In this document: one piece after another, positions 1 through 9,220 of the stretch
Position numbering within the stretch: position 1 is the first letter of the stretch
Layout: each line of letters starts with the position of its first letter
From: Alphaproteobacteria bacterium
Lineage (GTDB): Bacteria; Pseudomonadota; Alphaproteobacteria; UBA8366
Assembly (NCBI GenBank): GCA_028281325.1
Contig: JANQKC010000001.1
Coordinates: forward strand, 49,943 to 113,942
Reading direction: 5' to 3'
Length of the DNA stretch: 64,000 bases
Position numbers and translations under genes: made by a program
Notes under the pieces: generated by a model
Databases searched by the model: none
The model's input: the letters and a program-made list of their open reading frames with translations, nothing else
What the model was told of the DNA's origin: nothing

Positions 1-210
1 CCACAGCAGGGGCACGATTTCATGCTCGCTGCCGATCGTTTCGAGAAATCCGGAAATGGAAAAACTCTTGCCGGGCATGATTTCCAGCACGTCGCCGCCG
101 CGGTTCAGCTTCGGGCGGTCGCCGATATCGGCGAAGCCGGCATAGTCGGTGCGGGTCGGCATAAAGCAGTTGGTCTCGTGCTGGAAACCGCCGATCGCGA
201 TGCGTGCCAT
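1..210 (-). CDS. M81 family metallopeptidase (MlrC-like), N-terminal part only
   Basis: The window edge cuts this minus-strand gene, leaving the first 70 codons. The protein begins MARIAIGGFQHETNCF, which matches the N-terminus of the M81/MlrC family (DUF1485), where the GGFxHETN segment supplies metal ligands. MlrC opens a linear microcystin degradation intermediate in sphingomonads, but most family members have unknown substrates, so substrate is not assigned. An AGGAAAG ribosome binding site lies just upstream of the ATG. The gene follows the amidase by about 33 bp on the same strand, so the two probably form an operon for hydrolysis of an amide or peptide compound. The catalytic core and C-terminus are not visible. 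Confidence 0.8.
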   Translation of the reverse strand, partial: MARIAIGGFQHETNCFMPTRTDYAGFADIGDRPKLNRGGDVLEIMPGKSFSISGFLETIGSEHEIVPLLW

Positions 211-243
211 GGTGTCTTTCCTTTCGTTCTGTCGGGGCGTGGG

Positions 244-1662
244 TCAGTCGCGGCAGAGCGGCGGCGCGCCGAGCCGTTCCCGCGCCGTGCCGAGCGTGCG
301 TTCGAAGGCGCAGGCGATCGCGAGCGCGTGTTCGTCCTCGCCATAGGGTGCGACGATCTGCAACCCGACGGGCATGCCCGCATCGTCCAGAGCGACGGGC
401 AGCGACACGCCGCAGAGCCGCAGCAGGTTTATCGGCGCGGTGTTGCGCAGCATCCCCATGTTGGCGTTCATATACGGCTCGCCCGGCTTCGCGTCTTCCA
501 GATCGGGTGGGGTGATCGCCACGGTCGGCGTGAGCACCACATCGACCGGCGCCATCAGCTCCGTGGTTTCGGCGGTCAGCCGTTCGACCTGCTGCTTGCG
601 GATGAGGTAGTCGCTGGCGGGGATCGCTTCCATGCGTTCGAAGCGGGCCGCGACATTCGGGTCGAGCGTGGCCTTGCGGTCTGCCATCTCGCTGTTGATG
701 AAGGCGGTGAATTCCGGCGCAGCGAGGCCGCCGCGCTTGAAGATTTCATGCGACGCGGCAACGGTCGGCAGGTCGAGGCTGACCGCCGTCATGCCGGCGT
801 TCTCCAATTCCGCGATGACGTCGCGCACCGCTTGCGCGACCGATGCGTCGGCGTCGTCGAAGAACCAGTCGCACACGCCGACGCGGATGTCGGCGGTTTC
901 CAGGTCCCGCAAGCGGTCGAGGAAGGCCAGCGGATGCTCGTCGATCAGCGGATCGATCGTCGCGAACGCGATCGCGGCGTCGGCGGCGCTGCGCGTCAGC
1001 ACACCCGCCGTATCGAGCGATGGGCTGAGCGGCACGATGCCGTCGAGCGACCAGCGATGCATGCTCGTCTTGACCCCGACGGTGCCGGTCACCGACGCGG
1101 GGACGCGAACCGATCCCGCCGTGTCGCTGCCGAGGGCGGCGACCGCGGTGCCGGCCCACAGGCTCACCCCGGCGCCCGAACTGGACCCGCCGGGCGCGCG
1201 ATGGCGGTCCGCGTCCCACGGGTTGCGTGGCGTGCCCCAATGCGGGTTGGACCCGACGCCGCCGAAGGCGAACTCGACCGTATGCGTCTTGCCGGTGATC
1301 GTGGCGAGCCCCTGCCGCAGCGACATTATCACCGGGCCTTCGCGTTCCCACTTGGGCGGCATTTGGTTCGGTGTGCCCGCGAAGGTGGGGTAACCGGCGA
1401 CGCCGTAGAGGTCCTTGACCGAGACCGGCAGTCCCTGCATCGGGCCGAAATCCATCTCGGCGGCGAAGGCGGCGTCGGCGACCTCGGCTTGCGCGCGCAA
1501 CGCCTCCGGCTCCCAGGTCTTGTAGATATTCAGCGCCTCGCCATACGCCGCGTAGTTTTCGATGGCGCGCTCAGCCAGACCGACGGCGGTTACTCGCCCG
1601 GCGCGCAGGTCTGCCTGCAGGTCTTCGATGGATCGTGCGCTCAACTCGGACGTCGCCGTCAC
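244..1662 (-). CDS. amidase signature family hydrolase
   Basis: A 472-residue amidase of the GatA/AtzF superfamily. The Ser-cisSer-Lys triad is visible: Lys about residue 83 in SVKDLYG, the cis-Ser about 161 in GGSSSG, and the nucleophile about 184 in SDTAGSVRVPAS. I chose the GTG at 1662 because AGAAGGGAG stands 7 bases before it; an in-frame ATG at 1749 adds 29 residues of poor composition without a good ribosome binding site. There is no gatB or gatC nearby, so it is more likely a catabolic amidase than the tRNA amidotransferase subunit. It is followed closely by the M81 peptidase, suggesting a shared substrate pathway. Confidence 0.85.
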   Translation of the reverse strand: MTATSELSARSIEDLQADLRAGRVTAVGLAERAIENYAAYGEALNIYKTWEPEALRAQAEVADAAFAAEMDFGPMQGLPVSVKDLYGVAGYPTFAGTPNQMPPKWEREGPVIMSLRQGLATITGKTHTVEFAFGGVGSNPHWGTPRNPWDADRHRAPGGSSSGAGVSLWAGTAVAALGSDTAGSVRVPASVTGTVGVKTSMHRWSLDGIVPLSPSLDTAGVLTRSAADAAIAFATIDPLIDEHPLAFLDRLRDLETADIRVGVCDWFFDDADASVAQAVRDVIAELENAGMTAVSLDLPTVAASHEIFKRGGLAAPEFTAFINSEMADRKATLDPNVAARFERMEAIPASDYLIRKQQVERLTAETTELMAPVDVVLTPTVAITPPDLEDAKPGEPYMNANMGMLRNTAPINLLRLCGVSLPVALDDAGMPVGLQIVAPYGEDEHALAIACAFERTLGTARERLGAPPLCRD

Positions 1663-1857
1663 AGCATGGCTCCCTTCTGCTGCAGTCGTCTTGGTGCGTA
1701 TGGTGCGGATGTCGCCGAGGGGTCGACCGGATTCCTCGGACGCCGGCATTCTTGGTTAGGCAATAACTAAATCACAGCGGTTCGCGCCCGTCCATTCCGG
1801 TCATCGGATGCGCAGATGACTTGTTCGGCACGGTAGCCTTCGGATAGGGTCTGCCCC

Positions 1858-2193
1858 ATGTCACGTATTTATCACCTTGTGCGCAGCGCGGATTGGGATG
1901 CGACGGCCGATGCCTACCATGGCAGCGCCGAGGACACCCGTGACGGGTTCCTGCATTTCTCCACCGCCGCGCAGATTGTCGACAGCGCGGCGAAGCATCG
2001 CCGCGGCGAACGCGATCTGCTGCTGATCGCGGTCGACGGCGATCGGTTGGGCGACGCGCTGAAGTGGGAGAAATCGCGCGGCGGAAAACTGTTCCCGCAT
2101 CTTTATGGGCCGTTGCCGTTGGCGGCGGTCGCGTGGACGCGGCCCTTGCCGTTGGGCGACGACGGCCTGCATCAATTCCCGGCGCTGGATTGA
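1858..2193 (+). CDS. DUF952 family protein
   Basis: A 111-residue cytosolic protein beginning MSRIYHLVRSADW, with the family segment DGFLHFST near residue 30 and KWEKSRGGKLFPHLYGPL in the second half, both typical of DUF952. The biochemical function of the family is not established. The stop codon is 3 bp before pyrD, so it is translated from the same message; the DUF952-pyrD pairing is common in alphaproteobacteria. It is divergent from the amidase, with about 195 bp between the two starts that should hold both promoters. Confidence 0.8.
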   Translation: MSRIYHLVRSADWDATADAYHGSAEDTRDGFLHFSTAAQIVDSAAKHRRGERDLLLIAVDGDRLGDALKWEKSRGGKLFPHLYGPLPLAAVAWTRPLPLGDDGLHQFPALD

Positions 2194-2196
2194 CGG

Positions 2197-3246
2197 ATGG
2201 ATCTGTCCCGCGCCGTTTTTCCGCTGCTGCGCCGGCTCGATCCGGAGCGCGCCCACAATCTGACGATTTGGGCGCTGCGCAACGGGTTCGGGCCCGAACG
2301 CGAGGCCGAACACGATCCACGCCTGCATCAATCGCTTTGGGGGCTTCATTTTCCCAACCCGGTCGGCATCAGCGCAGGGTTCGACAAGAATGCCGAGGTT
2401 TTCGATCCGCTGTTGCGCGCCGGCTTCGGATTCGTCGAGGTCGGCACCGTGACGCCGCGGCCGCAGTCGGGTAACCCGAAGCCGCGCCTGTTCCGGTTGC
2501 GCGAAGACGATGCCCTGATCAACCGCATGGGCTTCAACAACGACGGCCTCGACCCGGTGATCGCGCGGCTGTCGAACCGGCGGGGCGGGGTGGTCGGCGT
2601 CAACATCGGCATCAACAAGGACTGCACCGACGCGGCGCGCGATTACGCGCTTGCCGCTGGACGGTTGGCGCCCTTGGCCGATTACCTGGTCGTCAATGTG
2701 TCGTCGCCGAACACGCCGGGGCTGCGCGCCTTACAGGATAAGGCGGCGTTGCAGCGCTTGGTCCACCGGGTCCAGATCGCGTTGCAGGATTCCGTGCCCA
2801 AGCCGCCGCCGTTGCTGGTCAAGATCGCGCCCGACCTGACCGACGAAGACGAGCAGGACATTGCCGACGTGGCGGTGACGCTCAAGCTCCAAGGGCTGAT
2901 CGTGAGCAACACGACGATCGATCGGGATGTCGGGTTGACGTCGCCGCATGGCGGCGAGGGGGGCGGGCTGAGCGGCCGCCCGTTGTTCGAACGGTCGACG
3001 GCCTTGTTGGGCCGGATGTATCGGCTGACCGCAGGCACATTGCCGATCATCGGCGTCGGCGGCATCTGCACGGCGCAGGACGCCTACGCCAAGATCCGGG
3101 CCGGCGCGTCCCTGGTGCAACTCTACTCCGCGCTCGCGCTGCACGGGCCGACATTGCTGCCGGAGATCCTCGACGGACTAAGCGCGTTGCTGGCGGCCGA
3201 CGGTTTCGAGACGGTCGCCGATGCGGTGGGATCGGCGCACCGGTAA
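2197..3246 (+). CDS. pyrD: dihydroorotate dehydrogenase (quinone), class 2
   Basis: Oxidises dihydroorotate to orotate in pyrimidine synthesis, passing electrons through FMN to membrane ubiquinone. The 349-residue length and the N-terminal helical extension (MDLSRAVFPLLRRLDPERAH) that docks on the membrane mark class 2. The family segments GISAGFDKNAE (about 57-67), INRMGFNN (about 108-115) and NVSSPNTPGLR (about 167-177, containing the catalytic Ser) are all intact, as is the C-terminal FMN phosphate site IIGVGGICTAQDAYAKI. It starts 3 bp after the DUF952 gene. Confidence 0.97.
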   Translation: MDLSRAVFPLLRRLDPERAHNLTIWALRNGFGPEREAEHDPRLHQSLWGLHFPNPVGISAGFDKNAEVFDPLLRAGFGFVEVGTVTPRPQSGNPKPRLFRLREDDALINRMGFNNDGLDPVIARLSNRRGGVVGVNIGINKDCTDAARDYALAAGRLAPLADYLVVNVSSPNTPGLRALQDKAALQRLVHRVQIALQDSVPKPPPLLVKIAPDLTDEDEQDIADVAVTLKLQGLIVSNTTIDRDVGLTSPHGGEGGGLSGRPLFERSTALLGRMYRLTAGTLPIIGVGGICTAQDAYAKIRAGASLVQLYSALALHGPTLLPEILDGLSALLAADGFETVADAVGSAHR

Positions 3247-3334
3247 AGGCAATTCGCCAGGCTTGTGCCGCATTTACGGGACGCGTAGGCTGCGTCACCG
3301 GTTGATACTGCCCGGTAGAGCGACCGGGGCTTGA

Positions 3335-4630
3335 ATGTCGCGCATGCTGCAGACTCTTTACTTCGCCTGTTACGCCGTGGCGGCGATCGCCATCGCATTC
3401 GCCGTGCCGCGGTATCTTCCCGATGCCGGAACCTTATCGGCGCTGTTAAGCGGCGCGGTGGTGTTTCTCGCCGGTGCGCTGGCGCACGAGTTCGCTGTGC
3501 GGCGGCATAATGCCTCCCGCGATCTGCACCGGCTGATCCTGCTGCATCGCGCCCATGTGCGGCTACGCGACGATTTCGAGCAACTCGTGACTGTCGTCTC
3601 GGACTACGCGGAGGCGGTCGATACCGAAGGACGCGCCGATCCGACGAAGAACGCGGAGGTGTCGGCGACACCGGTTGCCATCGCGGAGTCCGTGCGTGCG
3701 CCGATGCCGCGCGGGCCTGCCGCTATGTCGCCGCAGGAGGAAACACCCGACGGCCTCGCGGCCGAGGTGAAGATACTGCACGACTTGGTGCAGCGCCTCT
3801 ACGAAAGTCCTGACGCGCTTGATGGCGGGCCGCGGCGGATCGAGAATCCGAAGGTCGACCTTGTCCGTGATGCGTTGCGTCAGAACCGGTTCGATCTCTA
3901 TGGCCGGCCGATCGTGACCCTGCCGCAGCGGAAACAGCGATTTTTCGATTGCGTTCCGCATGTGCTGTCGCCCGAGGGCGTGCCCGTCCCGCCGGACCGC
4001 TATGCCGATGCGGTGCGCGAGCAAGGGTTGGCCACGGCGTTCGAGAACATGTTGCTTTTCCGGTCGGTCCAACGCATTCATGCCTTACGGTCGGATGATC
4101 CGACGGTCGGATACCTCTGCCACGCGACCCCGCGCAGCCTGTCGGACCGCGGGTTCATCGCGGACCTTCTCGCCTATCATCGGGAGGACGGGTCGTCGGG
4201 GGGACTGGCGATCGGCGTGACCGAGAAGGATCTGGTCGATTTGGACGAGGATGCCCTGGAATCGCTGGACCGTATCGCCCGCGCGGGCGTGCCGTTGTGT
4301 TTGCGTCGTCCGAAGAAGCTGGATATGGACGCGGCCCGGCTGCACGAGCATGGCTTCCGGATGGTCCAGGTCGACGCATCGGTCCTGATGGCGGCGGTGC
4401 CGCATGAACTTGAAGCGGAACGCATGCGACTGCTCAAACGGGCGATGGACCGGGCCGAGATAGATCTGATCGTCGAACGGATCGACGACGAGCAGAAACT
4501 CGTTGAACTGCTCGACTTCAACATCGATTTCGGTCTCGGTTCCTTGTTCGGCGAGGTTCAAAAGCTTGAAAGCGCGGCGGAGGCCGGCGCCGACAACCCG
4601 GTTGCGCGAAATGCCGCCGATGGCGCGTGA
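3335..4630 (+). CDS. membrane-anchored degenerate EAL-domain protein, TipF-like
   Basis: A 431-residue protein. Residues about 8-25 and 34-52 are two hydrophobic segments, followed by polar helical stretches (about 58-100 and 135-165) likely to form coiled coil, and then an EAL-fold domain from about 175 to 410. The fold is recognisable from FDLYGRPIVTL at its start and DFNIDFGLGSLFG near its end, but the ExLxR signature is absent (FFDCVPHVLSPEG stands in its place), so c-di-GMP hydrolysis is not expected. Two transmembrane helices plus coiled coil plus degenerate EAL is the architecture of Caulobacter TipF, a c-di-GMP-binding flagellum-placement factor. The assignment is by architecture only; no flagellar gene is in the window. 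Confidence 0.65.
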   Translation: MSRMLQTLYFACYAVAAIAIAFAVPRYLPDAGTLSALLSGAVVFLAGALAHEFAVRRHNASRDLHRLILLHRAHVRLRDDFEQLVTVVSDYAEAVDTEGRADPTKNAEVSATPVAIAESVRAPMPRGPAAMSPQEETPDGLAAEVKILHDLVQRLYESPDALDGGPRRIENPKVDLVRDALRQNRFDLYGRPIVTLPQRKQRFFDCVPHVLSPEGVPVPPDRYADAVREQGLATAFENMLLFRSVQRIHALRSDDPTVGYLCHATPRSLSDRGFIADLLAYHREDGSSGGLAIGVTEKDLVDLDEDALESLDRIARAGVPLCLRRPKKLDMDAARLHEHGFRMVQVDASVLMAAVPHELEAERMRLLKRAMDRAEIDLIVERIDDEQKLVELLDFNIDFGLGSLFGEVQKLESAAEAGADNPVARNAADGA

Positions 4631-4687
4631 CGCCGCCGGCGCTTGGCGGGTATATAGGGCGCGCAACGACCTCGGAGCCGACACACC

Positions 4688-5554
4688 GTGACCCCTATTC
4701 GATTCCTGGACGGCATTCGCACGATTGCCGACGACTACGATCTGTTCCTGCTCGACCAATGGGGCGTGCTGCATAACGGCGAGACGCTGCACGACGGCGC
4801 GCGTGCGGCGATGCAGGCGTTGCGCGAGGCGGGCAAGCGGATCGTCCTGATATCGAACTCCTCGAAGCGGTCGGACGCCTCCGTGGCCAACCTGGAAAGG
4901 ATGGGGATCGAGCGCGCGCTATACGATTCGGTGATCACGTCCGGCGAGATTGCCTGGCAAGCGATGAAGGCCGGCGACGATCCCTACTACGCGAGCCTTG
5001 GCAAGCGCTGCCTCATGTCCACCTGGGGTGGCGACAACAGTTTCCTGGAGGGCCAGGATCTTGAAGAAGTTGACTTATTGGACGATGCCGAGTTCGTTCT
5101 GTTGTCCGGGACCAGCGGCGCGGATGCCAGCATTTATGACGAGATGTTGCGGGCGGCGGCCGCCCGTAACCTGCCGATGCTGTGTCTGAACCGCGACATG
5201 GTGAGCGTCGATCCGAACGGCCGGTTGATCGATTGTTCGGGCAAGGTGGCGCAACGGTATGAAAGCTTCGGCGGCAAGGTTCGCTATCACGGCAAGCCCG
5301 GCCGGGACATCTATGAGGCCTGCCTCGCCGAAGCGCCCGGTACGCGGAAGCCCATCGCGGTGGGTGATTCGCTACAGCATGACATCGCCGGGGCGGCGGG
5401 CATGGGCATCGATTCGATCTTCGTGACAGCGGGCATTCACCGTTTCGATCTGGGCGTCGCCGACGGCGGATGCCCGGATGCCGACGCGGTGGCGCGGGTG
5501 GCGCGGGAGTACGGCGTGACGCCGACCTTCACGATGCCGTCCTTCATCTGGTAG
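4688..5554 (+). CDS. HAD superfamily hydrolase, subfamily IIA (TIGR01459 type)
   Basis: A 288-residue NagD-like phosphatase of the class IIA HAD family. The nucleophile Asp is about residue 23 in LLDQWGVLHNGE, motif II is LISNSSK, and the late motif GDSLQHDIAGAAGMGI (about 224-239) provides the Mg-binding acidic residues. The usual second Asp of the DxD motif is replaced by Trp (DQW), which is typical of this subfamily rather than a defect. Substrate unknown; a nucleotide or sugar phosphate is likely. Translation starts at a GTG at 4688 with GGAG a little far upstream. It is convergent with the aminotransferase-fold gene, with about 20 bp between stops. Confidence 0.85.
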   Translation: MTPIRFLDGIRTIADDYDLFLLDQWGVLHNGETLHDGARAAMQALREAGKRIVLISNSSKRSDASVANLERMGIERALYDSVITSGEIAWQAMKAGDDPYYASLGKRCLMSTWGGDNSFLEGQDLEEVDLLDDAEFVLLSGTSGADASIYDEMLRAAAARNLPMLCLNRDMVSVDPNGRLIDCSGKVAQRYESFGGKVRYHGKPGRDIYEACLAEAPGTRKPIAVGDSLQHDIAGAAGMGIDSIFVTAGIHRFDLGVADGGCPDADAVARVAREYGVTPTFTMPSFIW

Positions 5555-5575
5555 CGGGACCGCTATCCGTCCCTA

Positions 5576-6772
5576 TCAACCGTTGGCGGCGATCGGGTTG
5601 CCGCCGGTGATTTCCGTGACGGCGTCGGCGAGACGCTCGTAGTCCGACATCTCGTTATACAGGTAGGCCGACAGCCGGACCCAGAGCCGCCCGTTGAACG
5701 GCATGATATACACCTCGATCCGATAATCGCCGCGCAGGGTCTGGCGCAGATCGGCGGCGGCCGCAGCGGTTGCGGGCCCATCGACCGGCAAGGCGACGGT
5801 CGCCATGCTGCTGAACATCTCCACCGGTGCGCCGGCTTGGCTACCCCAGCGGTCGCGCAACAGCCCGGCCGCGCGTTGCGCGAGGTCATGCGTATAGGTC
5901 GGGAGCTTTTCCCCGCCGAGGGTGCCGCGGTGGCGCAGCGCTTCGGGCACGGCGAGCCACCCGCTGAAATCCCGCGTGCCGGGCCAATCGAAGGCTTCGG
6001 TGAAACCGTCGCCGAACCGATTGCTGATCGCGGTGGGACGGATCAGGCCTTGCCGGTCCGGATGCACCCACAGGAATCCGGTCCCCTGCGGTGCGCCGAG
6101 CCAGTTATGGCAGCTTCCGGCATACCAGCCGACGCCCTGCCGGCCGAGTTCTTCCAATCTGACCGGAACGTTACCCGGCCCATGGGTGCCGTCGATGAGC
6201 ACGGCGACGCCACGTTCGGCGCAGCGGGCCGCGATCCGTTCGATCGGCATGACGAGGGCCGTCTCATGCGTGACATGATCCAGCATCACCAGTCGCGTTC
6301 GTGGCGACATGGCGCCGACGACGGCGGAAACGATGTCGTTCTCGGTACGCACGGGAAAGGGTACGTCGGCGAAAATCAGCCGGGCCCCGGCGCGTTCGCA
6401 AACGAAATCCAGGGTGCGTCGGGCGGAGATGTACAGATGGTTGGTCGCCACCACCTCGTCGCCGGGCATCAGAACCAGCGACCGAAGCACCGCATTGATG
6501 CCGGCGGTGACATTATTGACGAAGACCAGATCGTCACCCTTGCCGTCAAGATGCGTGGCGAGTTGCTCGGCGCTTTCCCGCAAGACCGTCGGCAATTGCC
6601 GTTCGAAAAATGCGGTCGGATTGGCCGCGGTTTGATCGCGCCAGCGGCGTGCGGCTTCCTCCACCGGCTTGGCGGGGGCGCCGAACGCGCCATGGTTCAA
6701 ATAGGTGATGCCTGGCTCGAATTGCCATAGGTCGCGCAGGGTATGACCGTATGTCGGCACGGGGTTGCGCAC
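5576..6772 (-). CDS. class V aminotransferase-fold protein (CefD-like) lacking the PLP lysine
   Basis: A 398-residue protein of fold type I, class V, closest in appearance to isopenicillin N epimerase (CefD)-like proteins: YLNHGAFG at about 24-31, IDGTHGPGN at about 193-201 (Asp194 pairs with the PLP ring nitrogen), and FDWPGTRDFSGWLAVPEAL later. The position that should be the Schiff-base lysine (HKW in the family) reads CHNWLGAPQG, with Asn223 encoded by AAC at 6104-6106. Without the lysine, normal PLP catalysis is not expected; it may be a pseudoenzyme, a recent point mutation or a sequencing error. Translation starts at GTG 6772 after AAGGAG, which lies inside a hairpin (see the repeat at 6774-6834). 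Stands alone downstream of tgt. Confidence 0.8.
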   Translation of the reverse strand: MRNPVPTYGHTLRDLWQFEPGITYLNHGAFGAPAKPVEEAARRWRDQTAANPTAFFERQLPTVLRESAEQLATHLDGKGDDLVFVNNVTAGINAVLRSLVLMPGDEVVATNHLYISARRTLDFVCERAGARLIFADVPFPVRTENDIVSAVVGAMSPRTRLVMLDHVTHETALVMPIERIAARCAERGVAVLIDGTHGPGNVPVRLEELGRQGVGWYAGSCHNWLGAPQGTGFLWVHPDRQGLIRPTAISNRFGDGFTEAFDWPGTRDFSGWLAVPEALRHRGTLGGEKLPTYTHDLAQRAAGLLRDRWGSQAGAPVEMFSSMATVALPVDGPATAAAAADLRQTLRGDYRIEVYIMPFNGRLWVRLSAYLYNEMSDYERLADAVTEITGGNPIAANG

Positions 6773-6773
6773 C

Positions 6774-6834
6774 GGCCTGCTCCTTCTGCGAATTCTTGAT
6801 ATTTTTTTGTAGTTTCTGCCGGAGAAGGCAGGCC
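6774..6834 (-). promoter_or_regulatory. hairpin enclosing the ribosome binding site of the aminotransferase-fold gene
   Basis: On the minus-strand transcript GGCCUGC-CUUCU (plus-strand positions 6823-6834) is complementary to AGAAG-(GA)-GCAGGCC (6774-6787), a 12-bp stem with a 2-base bulge and a 35-base A-rich loop. The 3' arm contains the AAGGAG ribosome binding site placed 7 bases before the GTG start at 6772. No U-run follows, so it is not an intrinsic terminator for tgt. The arrangement would hide the ribosome binding site when folded; whether it regulates is inference. Confidence 0.5.
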
Positions 6835-6964
6835 GTCAAGCATATCGACGGATCACAAGGAATTGTAACTCGGCCGCGCTCGGCTGCTCCCTGTTGGGAT
6901 GCGCCGGCGCGATGCCAGATACCGGTCTGCGCAACGATTAACGGCATTTCAACCGACGCCGGCG

Positions 6965-8209
<1,245 letters not shown>

Positions 8210-8235
8210 TCAGAAAACTGCCGCCTTGGCGTCAA

Positions 8236-8259
8236 AAAGCCCGCCATCGGGCGGGCTTT
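8236..8259 (-). terminator. intrinsic terminator downstream of rpmB
   Basis: Perfect 10-bp stem AAAGCCCGCC (8236-8245) with GGCGGGCTTT (8250-8259) and a 4-base loop. On the minus strand the stem ends in a run of five T (complement of 8234-8238), so it fits termination of the rpmB transcript about 26 bp after its stop. The first three T of the opposite arm also give weak bidirectional character. Confidence 0.8.
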
Positions 8260-8285
8260 CTCGCGTTGGCCAATCTTGTCGACCG

Positions 8286-8576
8286 TTACGCGGCCTTGGC
8301 GATCTTCCGCTGAATCCGCCGTTTCAGGCGCATCGCCTCCGGCGGCAGTTTGCGGTTCGGCGTGCCGAGCAGATAGGCGTCCAGGCCGCCCTTGAATTCG
8401 ATCGTCCGGATCGTCTTCGGCGTGATGCGCAACCGCACCATTTCGCCCAAGGCGTCGCTCAACAGCGAGGTATTCTGCAGATTCGGGAGAAACCGGCGTT
8501 TCGTCCGATTCTTCGCGTGGCTGACGTTATTCCCGGTCATCGGGCCGGTGCCCGAAATCATACAGCGGCGTGCCAT
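8286..8576 (-). CDS. rpmB: 50S ribosomal protein L28
   Basis: A 96-residue L28: [29 protein letters not shown] is cut here to its recognisable blocks [18 protein letters not shown] and RTKRRFLPN, followed by [16 protein letters not shown]. It is a rim protein of the large subunit. The start at 8576 is set by homology; an ORF reading 19 codons further upstream is not L28-like. A possible promoter lies upstream on the minus strand (TTGACG at 8628-8633, TATCGT at 8607-8612, 15-base spacing). It is monocistronic, ending at the terminator at 8236-8259. The Cys of the zinc-binding form of L28 is largely missing, so it is the zinc-free type. Confidence 0.97.
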   Translation of the reverse strand: MARRCMISGTGPMTGNNVSHAKNRTKRRFLPNLQNTSLLSDALGEMVRLRITPKTIRTIEFKGGLDAYLLGTPNRKLPPEAMRLKRRIQRKIAKAA

Positions 8577-8606
8577 GAGCCTAATCCACTTCGCCAAACG
8601 GTTGAT

Positions 8607-8633
8607 ACGATAATACTTGATCCCGAACGTCAA
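8607..8633 (-). promoter_or_regulatory. candidate sigma-70 promoter of rpmB
   Basis: Minus strand reads TTGACG, 15 bases, TATCGT, ending about 30 bp before the rpmB ATG. The -35 matches 5 of 6, the spacing is short, and the match is only moderate. Confidence 0.4.
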
Positions 8634-8751
8634 AAGCGTCCGGCGCCGGATCCGTCATGCGGTGCCGACCGGCGGGTCTTGTATGGCAGAGCGGGCGGCG
8701 CGTCAAGGTGCAACGGCCGGAAATGTCGCTTATCCGGGGCGCGGCATCCGG

Positions 8752-9189
8752 CTATTGCCCCGTCGGCCCGGCGCTCGTTGGTTCTGCCCCGGGGCCGAGG
8801 GGCTGGCCGTAGCTGAACTCGACGAAGTTGCCGTCCGGATCCTTCAAACCGCAATAGTAGCCGACCGGATAGGGTTCCTGCCGGGGTTCCCATTCGAGGC
8901 AGCCGTCGACCCGTGCCCGGTCGGCCAGCCGGTCCACGGCGTCGCGGCTTTCCACCGCGAACCCGAGGTGGCCGAAGTCGTTTTCCGCCGGAACGCGGTC
9001 GGGTCCGCCGGAGAGCAGGACGAAGATGAACTCCTGCTCCCGGCCCGGCTCGGCCATCCAAACGACGTGGGATCCGGCCGGGTCGCGCCGTTCGTGCGTT
9101 ACGGTCATGCCGCAGTATTGCCGGTAGAAATCGACGCAGGCGTCCAGATCCCGCACATGCAGCGCGATATGGGTCAGGGTCGTCGTCAT
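8752..9189 (-). CDS. VOC (glyoxalase/bleomycin resistance) family protein
   Basis: A 145-residue single-module vicinal oxygen chelate protein made of two beta-alpha-beta-beta-beta halves: LTHIALHVRDLDACVDFYR at the start (His near residue 6 is a metal ligand candidate), FGHLGFAVES in the middle and LKDPDGNFVEFSYG near residue 125 with the final Glu ligand. It resembles lactoylglutathione lyase-type proteins, but the substrate cannot be told. The start at 9189 follows CTGGAG and begins at the first beta strand. It lies 31 bp downstream of the Lrp/AsnC regulator on the same strand, so the two are probably co-transcribed and the regulator may control it. Confidence 0.85.
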   Translation of the reverse strand: MTTTLTHIALHVRDLDACVDFYRQYCGMTVTHERRDPAGSHVVWMAEPGREQEFIFVLLSGGPDRVPAENDFGHLGFAVESRDAVDRLADRARVDGCLEWEPRQEPYPVGYYCGLKDPDGNFVEFSYGQPLGPGAEPTSAGPTGQ

Positions 9190-9220
9190 GACGCGGGCTC
9201 CAGGCCGTGGGTCGCGAATT

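Noticed and set aside
22..1770. 582-codon plus-strand frame opposite the amidase
   Set aside because: Arg/Gly/His-rich antisense frame of a G+C-rich gene; the minus strand carries clear amidase motifs.
4711..4780. Loss of the second catalytic Asp in the HAD protein as a defect
   Set aside because: DxWGV is normal for the TIGR01459 subfamily, so it is not a mutation.
6774..6834. Intrinsic terminator for tgt
   Set aside because: No run of T follows the stem on the minus strand, and the stem overlaps the ribosome binding site of the next gene.
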